From the NCBI RefSeq assembly GCF_023065955.2, contig NW_026622963.1, positions 10,981,001-11,045,000 on the forward strand: a stretch of DNA of 64,000 nucleotides, in the 5' to 3' direction. Every line of letters starts with the position of its first letter. Position 1 is the first letter of the stretch. Made by a program: the position numbers and the translations under genes. Below are positions 23,517-34,557 of this stretch, piece after piece. Below the pieces are notes generated by a model, which was not told the DNA's origin, ran no database searches, and saw nothing but the letters and a program-made list of their open reading frames with translations. Source of the DNA: Ursus arctos. Its lineage: Eukaryota; Chordata; Mammalia; Carnivora; Ursidae.

Positions 23517-26500
23517 AATAAGAGAAAGGATAAAAAACATATGATCATTTCAATAGGTGCAGAAAAAGCATTTGATAAAGTACAACATCCATTTATGACA
23601 CAAACTCTCAACATAGTAGGTTTATAGGGAATATACCTCAATGTAATAAAGGCCTTATAAGAAAAATCCACACCTAAGATCTTATTCAATGGGGAAAAAC
23701 TGAGAGCTTTTCTCCTAAGATCAGGGACAAGAAAAGGATGTCCACTTTCACCACTTTTATCCAACATAGTACTGGAAGTCCTGGCCACAGCAATCAGACA
23801 AGAGAAAGAAATAAAAGGCATCCAGATTGGTGAGGAAGAAGTAAAACTTTCAAAATTTGCAGATGATATGATATTATATAAAAAAATGCTAAAGACTCCA
23901 CCAAAAAAAAAAAAAAATACTAGAACTGACAAATGAATTCAATGAAGTCACAGGATACAAAATTAATAAATGGAACTCTGTTGCATTTCTATACACTAAT
24001 AATGACAAAGCAGAAGAGAAATCAAGAAAACGATCCCATTTACAATTGCACCCAAAATAATAAGATATGTAGGAATAAACTTAACCAAAGAGGTGAAAGG
24101 CCTATACTCTGAAAATTATAAAACAATGATGAAAGAAATTGAAGTTGATACAAAGAAATGGAAAGACATTCCATGCTCATGGATAGGAAGAACAAATATT
24201 GTTAAAATGTCTATACTGCCCAAAGCAATCTACACATGTAATGCAATCCTTATCAAAATACCACCAGCATTCTTCACAGAACTAGAACAATGCTAAAATT
24301 TGTAGAGAATCACAAAAGACCCCAAATAGCCAAAGCAATCTTGAAAAACAAAAAGAAAACCGGAAGTACCACAATTTCAGACTTCAAGTTATATTACAAA
24401 GCTATTGTAATCCAAATGGCATGGTACTGGCAAAAACAGACACATGGATCAATGGAACAGAATAGAAAGCCCAGAAATAAACCCACAATGGTCAATTAAT
24501 CTACAAATAGGCAAGAATATGCAATGGGAAAAAGACAGTCTTTCCAACAAATGGTCTTGGGAATACTGGATAGCTACATGCAAAGGAATGTAACTGGACC
24601 ACTTTTTTACACCATACACAAAAATAAACTCAAAATGGATCAAGGACCTAACTATGTGACCTGAAAGCATAAAAATCCTAGAAGAGAAAACAGGCAGTAA
24701 TTTCTATGACATTGGTCATAGCAACATCCTTCTAGACATGTCTCCTGAGGCAAGGGAAACAAAAGCAAAAATAATCTACTGGGACTACATCAAGTTAAAA
24801 ACCTTCTGCACAGCGAAGAAAACTATCAACAAAATTAAAAGACAACCTATTCAATGGGAGAAGATATTTGCAAATGACATATCCAACAAAGGGTTAGTAT
24901 CCAAAATATATAAAGATCTAATACAACTCAACACCAATGCCCCCAAATAATCTAATTAAAAAATGAGCAGAAGACACGAACAGACATTTCTTCAAAGACA
25001 TCCAGATGGCCAACATATAAAAATTTGCTCAATGATATCAGTGAAATGTAAATCAAAACCACAATGAGATATCTCCTGACCTCCATCAGAATGGCTAAAA
25101 CCTGAAACTTAAGAAACAAGTGTTGGTGAGGATGTGGAGAAAAAGGAACACTTGTACAGTTCGTGGGAATGCAAACTGGTGCAGTCAGTATGGAAAACAA
25201 TATGGAGCTTCCTCTAAATGTTAAAAATAGAACTACCCTGTGATCCAATAATCACACTACTGGGTATTAACCCAAAGAATGTGAAAACAGTAATTTGAAG
25301 GGATATATGCACCCCTATGTTTACTGCAACATTACTGACAATAGCCAAACTATGGAAGTAGCCCAGTGTCCATCAATAGGTGAATAGATAAAGAAGATAT
25401 GGTTTATATATACAACAGAGTATTATTCAGGTATAAAAAGAATGACATCTTGCCATTTGCAACAACATGGATGGATCTAGACAGTATAATGCTAAGCAAA
25501 ATAAGCCAGAGAAAGACATATATATATGATTTCATTCATGTGGAATTTAAGAAACAAAACAAACACGCAAAGTTTCGAAAAGAAAGAGAGAGAGAGGCAA
25601 ACCAAGAAACAGTATCTTAACTATAGAGAACAAGCTGAGGGTTACCAGAGGGGAGGTGCGTGAGGGGATGGGTGAAATAGTTGAAGGGGATTAGAAGTGC
25701 ACTTGTCTTGATGAGCACTGCGTAATGTATGGAACACATGTACACATGAAACTAATATAGCACTGTATGTTAACTACACTGGAATTACAATAAAAAAAAA
25801 TTGATCCACTCACATCTCCTGAGGGGGGAGGGGGATAAGAAACCAGCCCCCTAAAAATATCTAACCTAAGGAGCAAGGTAAGAATTATATCCAATCTCTC
25901 CTTAGAAAGTATGTAATCAAGAGAGGGGAATGAAATATTTGAAGTGTTGAGAGAAAAAAACCCCAACAGCCTAAATTTCTGTACCCTGTGATATCATCTT
26001 ACAAAAGTGAGGGAGAAATAAAGACTTTCATAGACAAAGAAAAATTGAAGGGATTTCTTTCTAGTAGGCCTGCCTTGAAGTAGAGTTGAAAGTAGTACTT
26101 GAAAGTTAAAAAAAAAAAAAAAAAAAGTTCTTCAGAAAGAAGAACAATGATACCAGTCAGAAACTTGGTAAGGAAAGGAAGACCACTGGAGAATGAATAA
26201 GTGAGGGTAAAATGAAAATCTTTATTTTTCATATTCTTAATTGATCTAACAGGTAACAGCTTGTTTAAAGTAATAATAGCAACAGTGTATTTCATTTATG
26301 CATGCTTACACACACACACTTATGTAAAATAAGTAACAGTAATGATACAAGAGATGAGAGAAAAGAATTAGGAGTATTTTGCTATTATAAGGTATTTGAA
26401 CTACCCATGAATAGTATGGTGTTATTTGAAAGTGGACTTGGAGTAGTCTTAAATGCATATTGCAAACTCTAGGGCAACCACCTAAAAAAGTAAAAAATAG

Positions 26501-26591
26501 AAATAGAATTGATATGGTAAGAAGGGAGAGAATATGGAATCATATAAAATGCTCAATTAAAACCACCAAAGGCAGAAAAAGCATGGAAGAC

Positions 26592-26618
<27 letters not shown>
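26592..26618 (+). repeat. A27 run within old L1M
   Basis: An uninterrupted 27-base A tract inside old L1 sequence, not at an element end. Probably slippage growth of an original A-rich codon run. Confidence 0.9.
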
Positions 26619-26622
<4 letters not shown>

Positions 26623-28810
26623 AAAGAACAATGGCAATAAATAGAAACCAGTAACAAAGACGATAGATATTAATCCAACTATATGAATAATCACCTTAAA
26701 TGTCAATGTTCTAAATATACTGATTAAAAGACAGAGATGGTCAGAGTGAATGAAAAACAAGTTTCAACTATATGCTGTCTATACGGAACCCACTTTAAAT
26801 ATAAAGACACATATACATTAGAAGTGGAAGAACGGGAAATGATAAAACACCAATGAAAAGAAAGAGAGAGTAGCTATATTAGTTTCAGACACAGCAGACT
26901 TCAGAGCAAAGAAAGTCATCAGGGATAAAGAGGGGAATTATATAATGCCAGGGGGCAATACTCAAGGAAGACATAATAATTTTTAATGTTTATATGTCTA
27001 ACTACAGAGGGTCAAAACACATGAGACAAAAACTGATAGAAGTGCAAGGAGAAACAGATGAATCCACAATTAATAGCTGGAGAATTTAACACCCCTCTAA
27101 AAGAAACAGATATTTCGAGAAGATAGAAAATCAGTAAGGACGTAGATGAACTCAACAGCACCACCAATCACCTGGATACAATTGATATCTGTAGGACTAC
27201 TTCATCTAACAACGGCAGATTACACATTTTTCTCAACATGGCACATTCACCAAGATAGATCAAATTCTGGGCCATAAAACATACCTTAAATGTAGAAGAC
27301 TATAAATCATAATGTCTACTTTCAGACCACAATGAAATAAACCCAGAAATCAGTAATGGAAAAAAGGCTGGAAAAATCCTAAAACACTTGGAAATTAAAC
27401 AACACACTTATAAATAACACATGAGTCAAAGAAGAAATGAAGAGAAATTTAAAAATATTTTGAATTAAAAGAAAATGAAAATATAACTTATGATATTTGT
27501 GGGATGCAGTAAAAGCAGTGCTTAGAAGTAAATTCACAGCACTGAGTGCATATACTAGAGAAAAGAAGAAAGATCTAAAATCAATAATCTAAGCTTCCAC
27601 TTTAGGAGATTGGAAAAAGAAGAGCATATTAATTCCAAAGTAAGCAGAAGATAATATATAATAAAAATTATAGCAGAAATCAGTAAAATTGAAAATGGGA
27701 AAACAATCAAGAAAGTCTATAAAACCAAAAGGTGTTTCTTTGAAAAGACCAATAACATCAGTAAGCCTCTGGCCAGGTAACTAAGAATAAAAGAGAAAAC
27801 ACACAAATTACCAATGTCAGAAATGAAAGAGGAGACACTACTACAGATCTCATGGACATTAAAAGGATAATAAAGGAATATTATGGACAACTTTAGGCCC
27901 AGAAATTTAATAACCAAGATGAAATGGACCAATCCTTTGAAAGATACACTTTGCCCAAACTCACAAAGAAACAGATGATCAGAATAGGCCTATATCTATT
28001 AAATAAATTGAATCAGTAATTAATAACCTTCCAAAACAGAAAGCACCAGACCCAGATGGGTTCACTGATGAATTCTACCAAACATTTAAGGAAGAAACTA
28101 CACTAATCCCCTACAATCTCTTTCAGAGAACTGAAGCAGAGGGAATACTTCCTAATTCATTCTGTGAATCCAGCACTATCCTAATAACCAAACAAAGACA
28201 TCAAACACAAAAAAAATATAGACCAATATCTGTCATGAATATAGAGGTAAAAATCCTCAACAGAATATTAGCAAATTGAAGCAAACAATGTATAAAAAGA
28301 ATTATATACCATGACCAAGTGATATTTATCCCAGGTATGTAATGCTGGTTCAACATTAAAAAATTAATGCATTCCATCACATTAACAGGATAAAGAAGAA
28401 GAACCATATGATCAGATACAGAAAAACATTTGATAAAATACCATTCATGCTAAAGATTCTCAGCAAACTAGGAACAGAACTTCTTCAACTTGATAAAGAA
28501 CATCTACAAAAAACCTACAGCTAACACCATATTCATGGTAAGAAACTCGAAGCTTCTCCTGTAAGATCAAGGACAAGGCAAAGATGTCCACCCTCCACCA
28601 CAAAAGCTTTCCAACATCACAGTGGAAGTTCTAGCTAATGTAATAAGACATGAAAAGGAAATAAAAGGTATATAGATTGGGAAGGAAGAAATAACTGTGT
28701 TCACAGATGACACAGCTGTCTATGAAGAAAATCTGAACAAACTGACAAAAACTCCTGAAACTTATAAGCAAGTACAGCAAGGTTGCAGGCTACAAGTTAA
28801 CTACTTTCTG

Positions 28811-29004
28811 TGGTGCCTGGGTGGCTCAACTGGTTAAGCGTCTGACTCTTAGTTTGGCTCAGGTCATGATCTCAGGGTCGTGAGACTGAGCCCCATGTTG
28901 GATCCGTGCTCAGCTTGGAGTCTGCTCTCTCCCTCTCCTCTGCCTCTCCTCCAGCTCGTGGGTGTTCTCTCTCCCTCAATAAATAAATAAAATCTTAAAA
29001 AAAA
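28811..29004 (+). mobile_element. CanSINE inside old L1M
   Basis: Head TGGTGCCTGGGTGGCTCAAC, tail AATAAATAAATAAAATC. Imperfect flanking match TTAACTACTTT / TTAACTGCTTT. Of the older CanSINE type with a diverged body. Confidence 0.92.
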
Positions 29005-29600
29005 TTAACTGCTTTGCTTTCACCAGCAATGTACAAGTGGGATTTCAAATTAAAAACAAATTACCATTTATATTAGCATCTCCTAAAATGAAATACTTAG
29101 GTATGAATCCAACAAAATATCTGTTAAATCCTATATAAGAAAACTTATTAAACCCTGATGAAAGATATCAAAGAAGTAATAAATAGAGAAATATTCTATG
29201 TTAATGAACAGGAAGACTCAATATTGTCAAGATGCCATTTCTTCCCAGTTTGATCTATGAATTCAACTCAATTCCAATAAAAACCCCAACAAGTTATTTC
29301 ATGAATATAAAAAAGCTGATTCTAAAGTTTATATGGAGAGGCAAAAGACCAAGAATAGCCAACTCAATACTGAAGGAAAACAAAGGTGGGAGATCAACGT
29401 TACCTAACTTAAACATTTTTATTAAGTTACAATAATCAAGATAGTGTGGTATTGGTAAGAGATCAGTGGAATAGAAAGAATAGAGAGCCCAGAAATAAAC
29501 CCATATAAATATATTCAACCCATCTCTGACAAAGGAGCAAAGGTAATGAAGCAGATTGTCTTTTAACAAATGGTGCTAGAAAAACCAGACATCACATGCC

Positions 29601-29627
29601 AAAAAAAAAAAAAAAAAAAAAAAAAAA
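29601..29627 (+). repeat. A27 run within old L1M ORF2
   Basis: Another 27-base A tract in the body of the L1M, 54 bases left of the next SINE's target site. No tRNA head adjoins it, so it is not a SINE tail. Confidence 0.9.
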
Positions 29628-29680
29628 TCTAGACATAGACCTTATATTTTTCATGAAAATTAACTGAAAATGGATCAGAG

Positions 29681-29889
29681 GGGCACCTGGGTGGCTCAGT
29701 AGGTTTAGCGGCTGCCTTCAGCTTGGGTCATGATCCCAGGGTCCTGGGATCCAGCCCTGCGTCATTGGGCTCCCTGCTCAGCAGGGAGCCTGTTTCTCCC
29801 TCTTCCTCTGCCTGCTGCTCCCCCTGCTTTTGCTCTCTCTCTCTCTCTCTCTCCCTCTGTCAAATAAATAAGTAAAATCTTTAAAAAAA
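29681..29889 (+). mobile_element. CanSINE inside old L1M
   Basis: Head GGGCACCTGGGTGGCTCAGT, (CT)n tract and A-tail. Flanked by AAAATGGATCAGAG / AAAATGGACTAGAG (29667 and 29890), 12 of 14 matching. Confidence 0.94.
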
Positions 29890-30879
29890 AAAATGGACTA
29901 GAGACCTAAATGTAAAGTGCAGAACTACAAAATTCCTATAGGGTAACACAGGAGAAAATCTAGATGACCTTGGGTATAGCAATGACTTTTTAGACAGAAC
30001 AACAAAAGCACGATCCAGGAAAGAACGAATTGATAAAGTGGACTTCCTTATAATGAAAAACTGTTCTTCTGAAAAAGACAATGTCAAGAGAATGAGGAGA
30101 CAAGCAGACAAGCCACAGATTTAGAGAAAGTATTTGCAGAAGTCACATCTGACAAAAAACTGTTATCAAAAATATACAAAGAACTCTTCAATCTTAACAG
30201 TAAGAAATAAAGAACTCATTTAAAAAATGGGCAAAAGACGTGAACAGACTCCTCACCAAAGAAGATATACAGATGGCAAGTATCCATATGAAAAGATGTT
30301 CAATATCACATGTCATTAAGGAATTGAAAATTAAAATGAGATACCAATACATAGCTATTAAAATGGTTAAGATCCATAACACTGACAACACCAAATGCTG
30401 AAGTGGATTTAGAACAAGAGCTCTATTCACTCCTGGTGGGAATGAATGCAAAAATGGTACAGCCACTATGGAAGACAGTTTGGTAGTTTCTTACAAAACC
30501 ATATTCTTACCAGCAATTGAGTTCCTTGGTCTTTACCCAAAGGAACCGAAAACTTACATCCACTAAAAACCTGAACATGAATGTTTATGGCAACTTTATT
30601 CATAACATCAAAATTTGGATGCAACCATGTCTTTCAGTTGGTGAGTGGATAAACAAGCTATAGTACATCCAGATAATGGAATATTATTCAGTGCTACAAA
30701 TAAATGAGTTATCAAACCATGAAAAGACACGGAGTAAACTTAAATGAATATTACAAAGTGAAAGAAGTCAATCTGAAAAGGCTATATACTGCATGATTCC
30801 ATCCATATGACATCCAGATCAGGCAAAATATGGAAACAGTAAAAAGATGAGTGACTGCCAGGATTAGAGGGGAGGCAGG

Positions 30880-30943
30880 GGTGATATAGGCAGAATGCAA
30901 AGGATTTTCAGGGTGATATAGGCAGAATGCAAAGGATTTTCAG
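30880..30943 (+). repeat. Perfect 32-bp tandem duplication
   Basis: Two identical 32-base units (30880-30911 and 30912-30943) starting GGTGATATAGGCAGAATG and ending GATTTTCAG, within the old L1M 3' region. Confidence 0.95.
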
Positions 30944-31551
30944 GGTAGTGAAAGTATTCTGCACAATACTACAATTGTGGATACATATCATACATGTGTC
31001 AAATCCCACAGAAGGTACAACACCAAGAGTGACCCCTAATGTAAAGTAGGGTTTTGGGTGATGATTATGTCAATTAAGCTTATTGATTGTAACAAATGTA
31101 TGACGTTGCTTGAGGATGTTGACGGTGGAGGAGATTGTGGCATGTCTGAAGACAGGGAATATGTGGGAAAATTTGTGCTTTCTGCTTGATTTTGTTGTGA
31201 ACCTAAAACTGCTATAAAACATGAAGTTTATTAATTAAAAATTGCCATAAACATTATATATTTATTATGTCATAATTATACAATTTATAATAAAATAGTG
31301 CTGTTATAAACATTCTTAAGAATAAATACAACTGATTTTGATATGCATGCAATTTAACCAGAGTAGGTGAAAGCACAAAGACTTACTAGAGAACAGTCTA
31401 CCAGCTGTGAACATTAAGCTAAGAGCAGTCAGTAGGCTGTAGGCATTAATACATTTTACAGAGGGAATAAGAACACTGGCTAATCCCATCAGGCAGTTAA
31501 CTGGGGTTTAGTTAAGTGAAATTCAGTTAAGAACTCTTTCACTGTAGGTTT

Positions 31552-31765
31552 TGTTTTTTTTGTGTTTTGTTTTTTTAAAGATTTTATTTATTTACTTGAC
31601 AGAGAGAGAGACAGCCAGTGAGAGAGGGAACGCAAGCAGGGGGAGTGGGAGAGGAAAAAGCAGGCTCCCAGCGGAGGAGCCTGATGCGGGGCTTGATCCA
31701 GAACTCCAGGATCACGCCCTGAGCCAAAGGCAGACGCTTAACGACTGAGCCACCCAGGCGCCCCG
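31552..31765 (-). mobile_element. CanSINE, perfect target duplication
   Basis: T-rich left end, inverted head GCCACCCAGGCGCCCC at the right. TCACTGTAGGTTT occurs on both sides (31539-31551 and 31766-31778). Confidence 0.96.
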
Positions 31766-32017
31766 TCACTGTAGGTTTAGGTTTTGATACGGGAGATGAG
31801 AAGGAAAAATATAATGAAATACTTACTTTTTTGGGTGGGGTAGTTAGTATGGGGGAGATAACTGGAATATACATATAAGGCTTAGGGTTATTTCAAGAGA
31901 AGGGCACAAGGAGGCATGTGTCTGGCTGGGGGTTAGGTGGGGATGTGCAGAAAATATGGCTCTCTATTCCTAAAATCTAGAGCCTAGGCTACTACTAAGT
32001 ATAAATATTATTAATTT

Positions 32018-32194
32018 ATATATATACATTTTTAAGATTTTTTTCAGTGAGAGAGAGTGTGAGCAGAGGGAGAGGGAGAATCTCCAGCAGATTCCCCACT
32101 CAGTGTGGAGCTGGATCTCAAGACCCTCAGACCGACCTGAGCTGAAATCAAGAGTTGGATGCTTGCTTAATTGACTGAGCCACCCAGCTGCCCC
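32018..32194 (-). mobile_element. CanSINE, shorter copy
   Basis: Inverted head GCCACCCAGCTGCCCC. Perfect 12-bp duplication TATTATTAATTT (32006-32017 and 32195-32206). Confidence 0.94.
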
Positions 32195-32238
32195 TATTAT
32201 TAATTTTAAAAAATGTTGGTAGGGTAGTGTAGGAATTA

Positions 32239-32434
32239 TTATTTTTTATTTTTTAAAAAAGATTTTATTTATTTGTTGGGGGGGCAGGGGCACAAGCAGG
32301 GTTAGAGGTAGGCAGAGGGAGAAGCAGGCTCCTTGCTGAGCAGGGAGCCCGATGCAACACTTGATCCCAGGACCCTGGGATCAGGACCTGAGCCCAAGGC
32401 AGACACTTAACCGAATGACCCACCCAGGAGTCCC
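32239..32434 (-). mobile_element. CanSINE, perfect 16-bp target duplication
   Basis: Inverted head CACCCAGGAGTCCC at the right. GGTAGTGTAGGAATTA flanks both ends (32223-32238 and 32435-32450). Third minus-strand SINE within 900 bases. Confidence 0.96.
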
Positions 32435-32454
32435 GGTAGTGTAGGAATTAAACA

Positions 32455-33240
32455 ATAAAGAAATGGATTCATTCACTTGACAAATATTTACTGAGTATCT
32501 AACATTCCAGGCACTTTCTATGTACTGGGATACAAGTAGTGATCAAAACAGGCCAAAATCCCTGCTCTCACACAGCTTACAGTACACTGGGATAGAAAGA
32601 CAAAAAAAAAAAAAAAGATGAAAAAAAAGTAAAATGAATAATGTCTCATAGTGACAAGTACTAAGAAAAAAATAGAGCCAGTAAAGAGGCCAGGAAGAGT
32701 TAAAGAGAAGAGGGTGTCTGGAATTTTAAATAGAGGCCAGGAAAGACTTCACTGAGGCCTGAAGGAAATGAAGGGGAGAACGATGCATGTATGTGAGGGT
32801 ACAGGGGTCAGGGCAGGGCGAACAGCCAGTGCTAAGGAGGATACTGAATGTGACTGAAGGAGGCAAATGTGGCTGCACAGAAACAGGGGCAAGAACAGTA
32901 GATAAGGTCTGAGAGCCGACTAGGGATCAGACAGGATACGGCTTTGTGAGTCATAGTAAGGACTTTGGCTTCTTACTCTGAGATGAGAAGCCACTAGAGG
33001 TTTTGAGTAAATGACACACGTTAGTAAATCTGACATTTTTAAAGGACCACTCTGGCTGCTGTTTTGAGAACAGAATGAAGAGCAGAGAGGGTCAAAGGTG
33101 GAATAAGGAGTTCATTTGGAAATCTACTGCAATAGTCCATCTGAAAGATGATGGCGGCTTGGATCACAGTGGCAGTAGTGGCGGTGGTGAGAAGCGGTTA
33201 GATTCTTGATTTTGAAGAACCAATTTCTCAGGTCAGAGTA
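32455..33240 (-). mobile_element. L2 LINE fragment (antisense)
   Basis: Reverse complement of an L2 3' half: TTGACAAATATTTACTGAGT at the left (L2 3' end), then GGACCACTCTGGCTGCTG, CTGCAATAGTCCATCTGAAA and GGTGGTGAGAAGCGGTTAGA. Non-coding. Confidence 0.75.
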
Positions 33241-33449
33241 ACTGAAAAAAAAATTAGGACTAAAATCTATAAGCTGTGACCTGCATATATTTCAATTGTA
33301 GACTCATAACCTATTTAGTGATAAAGGGTGGGCTATACTAACAACACACTACTTGCAATTTTTGTGAAGTTAAATATTGTACAGTGTTTTTTGGGGCCAC
33401 AAAGGAAATAATCCAGTCTCATTTAACGCAGATGCATGTAGAGTTTATA

Positions 33450-33565
33450 TTTCGCCAACAAGGATTTGTTGAGCACCTTTACTGTGTGACCAAGATTGTG
33501 CTTGGTGCCAAGCGGTATGTAGATTTGCTTTATAGAATTTTACAGTCTGTTACGGTCCTTGGTCT
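33450..33565 (-). repeat. L2 3'-end fragment (antisense)
   Basis: AACAAGGATTTGTTGAGCAC followed by TGTGACCAAGATTGTGCTTG, the reverse-complement L2 terminus. Confidence 0.6.
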
Positions 33566-34344
33566 AGAGATACTATTCTCAAACAACAAGAAGTGGGAAG
33601 AAGAGGCCAGAATTAGAAACAAACATAAATCATCCATCTTTGTGATTTTTTGAAGTAAAAGTTTCACAAACTTTTGAGTCAGATATTTTCTCTTAAAAAC
33701 ATTGGAAGTATTAGATCATCTAAAGAAACTGAGCACTGTTTAGATCTCCCTCTAGACAGTTTGATTACTGTACGTGAATTTCCCCCCCACAATGGAACCC
33801 TGATGGAGAACTGTTTTCATTAGGACACAAAATGTGTTGTGAGAAAAAAGAAAACCCCAAACCTCTAGAAATAGTGTTTCATATTGGGTGTAAAGCACGG
33901 CAATAACACAGGCAAAATACTTACCTCTTCCAAAGCAAAAATCTGTCATTTTATAAGAAGGGTGTTGCCTTTTAAGTTCACAGTCCACCTCTCTGGTTTC
34001 TTCATGGTGCAACGGTGGGTCCTAAGTGGCCCTTCCTACATAGGCTATCTAAGCACTGCTTTTATTATTAGTAAACAAGGAGATAACTGCCCAAGTAAGA
34101 TAACTTCCGGCCTAGTACTGGAACTAAGAGTTAAAGTAATCCAATAAAACTTGGCATTACTTTCTCTGGGTAGAGTATGTTGTCAAACAATTTCCTGGGA
34201 CACTTGGGTACTATGAAATAGTAAAAAGGTGGGTGTGTATGTGGTGGGGGGTTGAAGGGTAGGAGGAAGGTGGGGAAGAGGAACACCATAATGGGCATAC
34301 TCCCAGTAGGAGGCCATATGATAGACAAAAAAGTGTTTTCAACA

Positions 34345-34539
34345 GGGGGCGCCTGGGTGGCACAGCGGTTAAGCGCCTCCCTTCGGCTCAGGGCGTGATC
34401 CCCGTGTTATGGGATCGAGCCCCACATCAGGCTCTTCTGCTATAAGCCTGCTTCTTCTTCTCCTGCTCCCCCTGCTTGTGTTCCCTCTCTTGCTGGCTGT
34501 CTCTATCTCTGTCAAATAAATAAATAAAATCTTTAAAAA
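34345..34539 (+). mobile_element. CanSINE, perfect 18-bp target duplication
   Basis: Head GGGGGCGCCTGGGTGGCACA, tail AATAAATAAATAAAATC. AAAAAAGTGTTTTCAACA at 34327-34344 and 34540-34557. Among the youngest copies here. Confidence 0.97.
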
Positions 34540-34557
34540 AAAAAAGTGTTTTCAACA

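Larger units (their letters stand above)
19037..25836 (+). mobile_element. Carnivore-lineage L1, near full length, inactive
   Basis: About 6.8 kb inserted into the old L1M. The 5' UTR (19037-20280) is GC-richer. ORF1 remnants at about 20280-20900 include a run reading Glu-Ile-Ile-Ala-Glu-Asn-Phe-Pro-Asn-Leu (20640-20670). ORF2 remnants run from about 22000 to 25000, with [12 protein letters not shown] near 23040 and a reverse-transcriptase FADD at 23856-23867. The 3' UTR has the carnivore phrases TTGATGAGCACTGCGTAATG and CACTGTATGTTAACTACACT, then a short A-tail ending at about 25799. Several stops and frameshifts and two SINE insertions (21719, 23410) make it non-coding. Imperfect target duplication AAGAAGCCAGACC (19024-19036) / AAGAAACCAGCCC (25837-25849). 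Confidence 0.85.
25850..31245 (+). mobile_element. Old L1M, 3' segment (end of ORF1 to 3' UTR)
   Basis: Resumes the element broken at 19036: GGAGCAAGGTAAGAATTATA, GAAATATTTGAAGTGTTGAG and AGTTCTTCAGAAAGAAGAAC are the phrases that follow the left segment in the L1M consensus. ORF2 is traceable from about 26700 to 30450. The reverse-transcriptase box at 28710-28721 reads Phe-Thr-Asp-Asp rather than Phe-Ala-Asp-Asp. The 3' UTR runs to about 31245. Split by SINEs at 28811 and 29681 and by two long A-runs. Non-coding. Confidence 0.85.

Noticed and set aside
23363..23932. 189-codon minus-strand frame
   Set aside because: Antisense of L1 ORF2 plus a SINE; low-complexity start.
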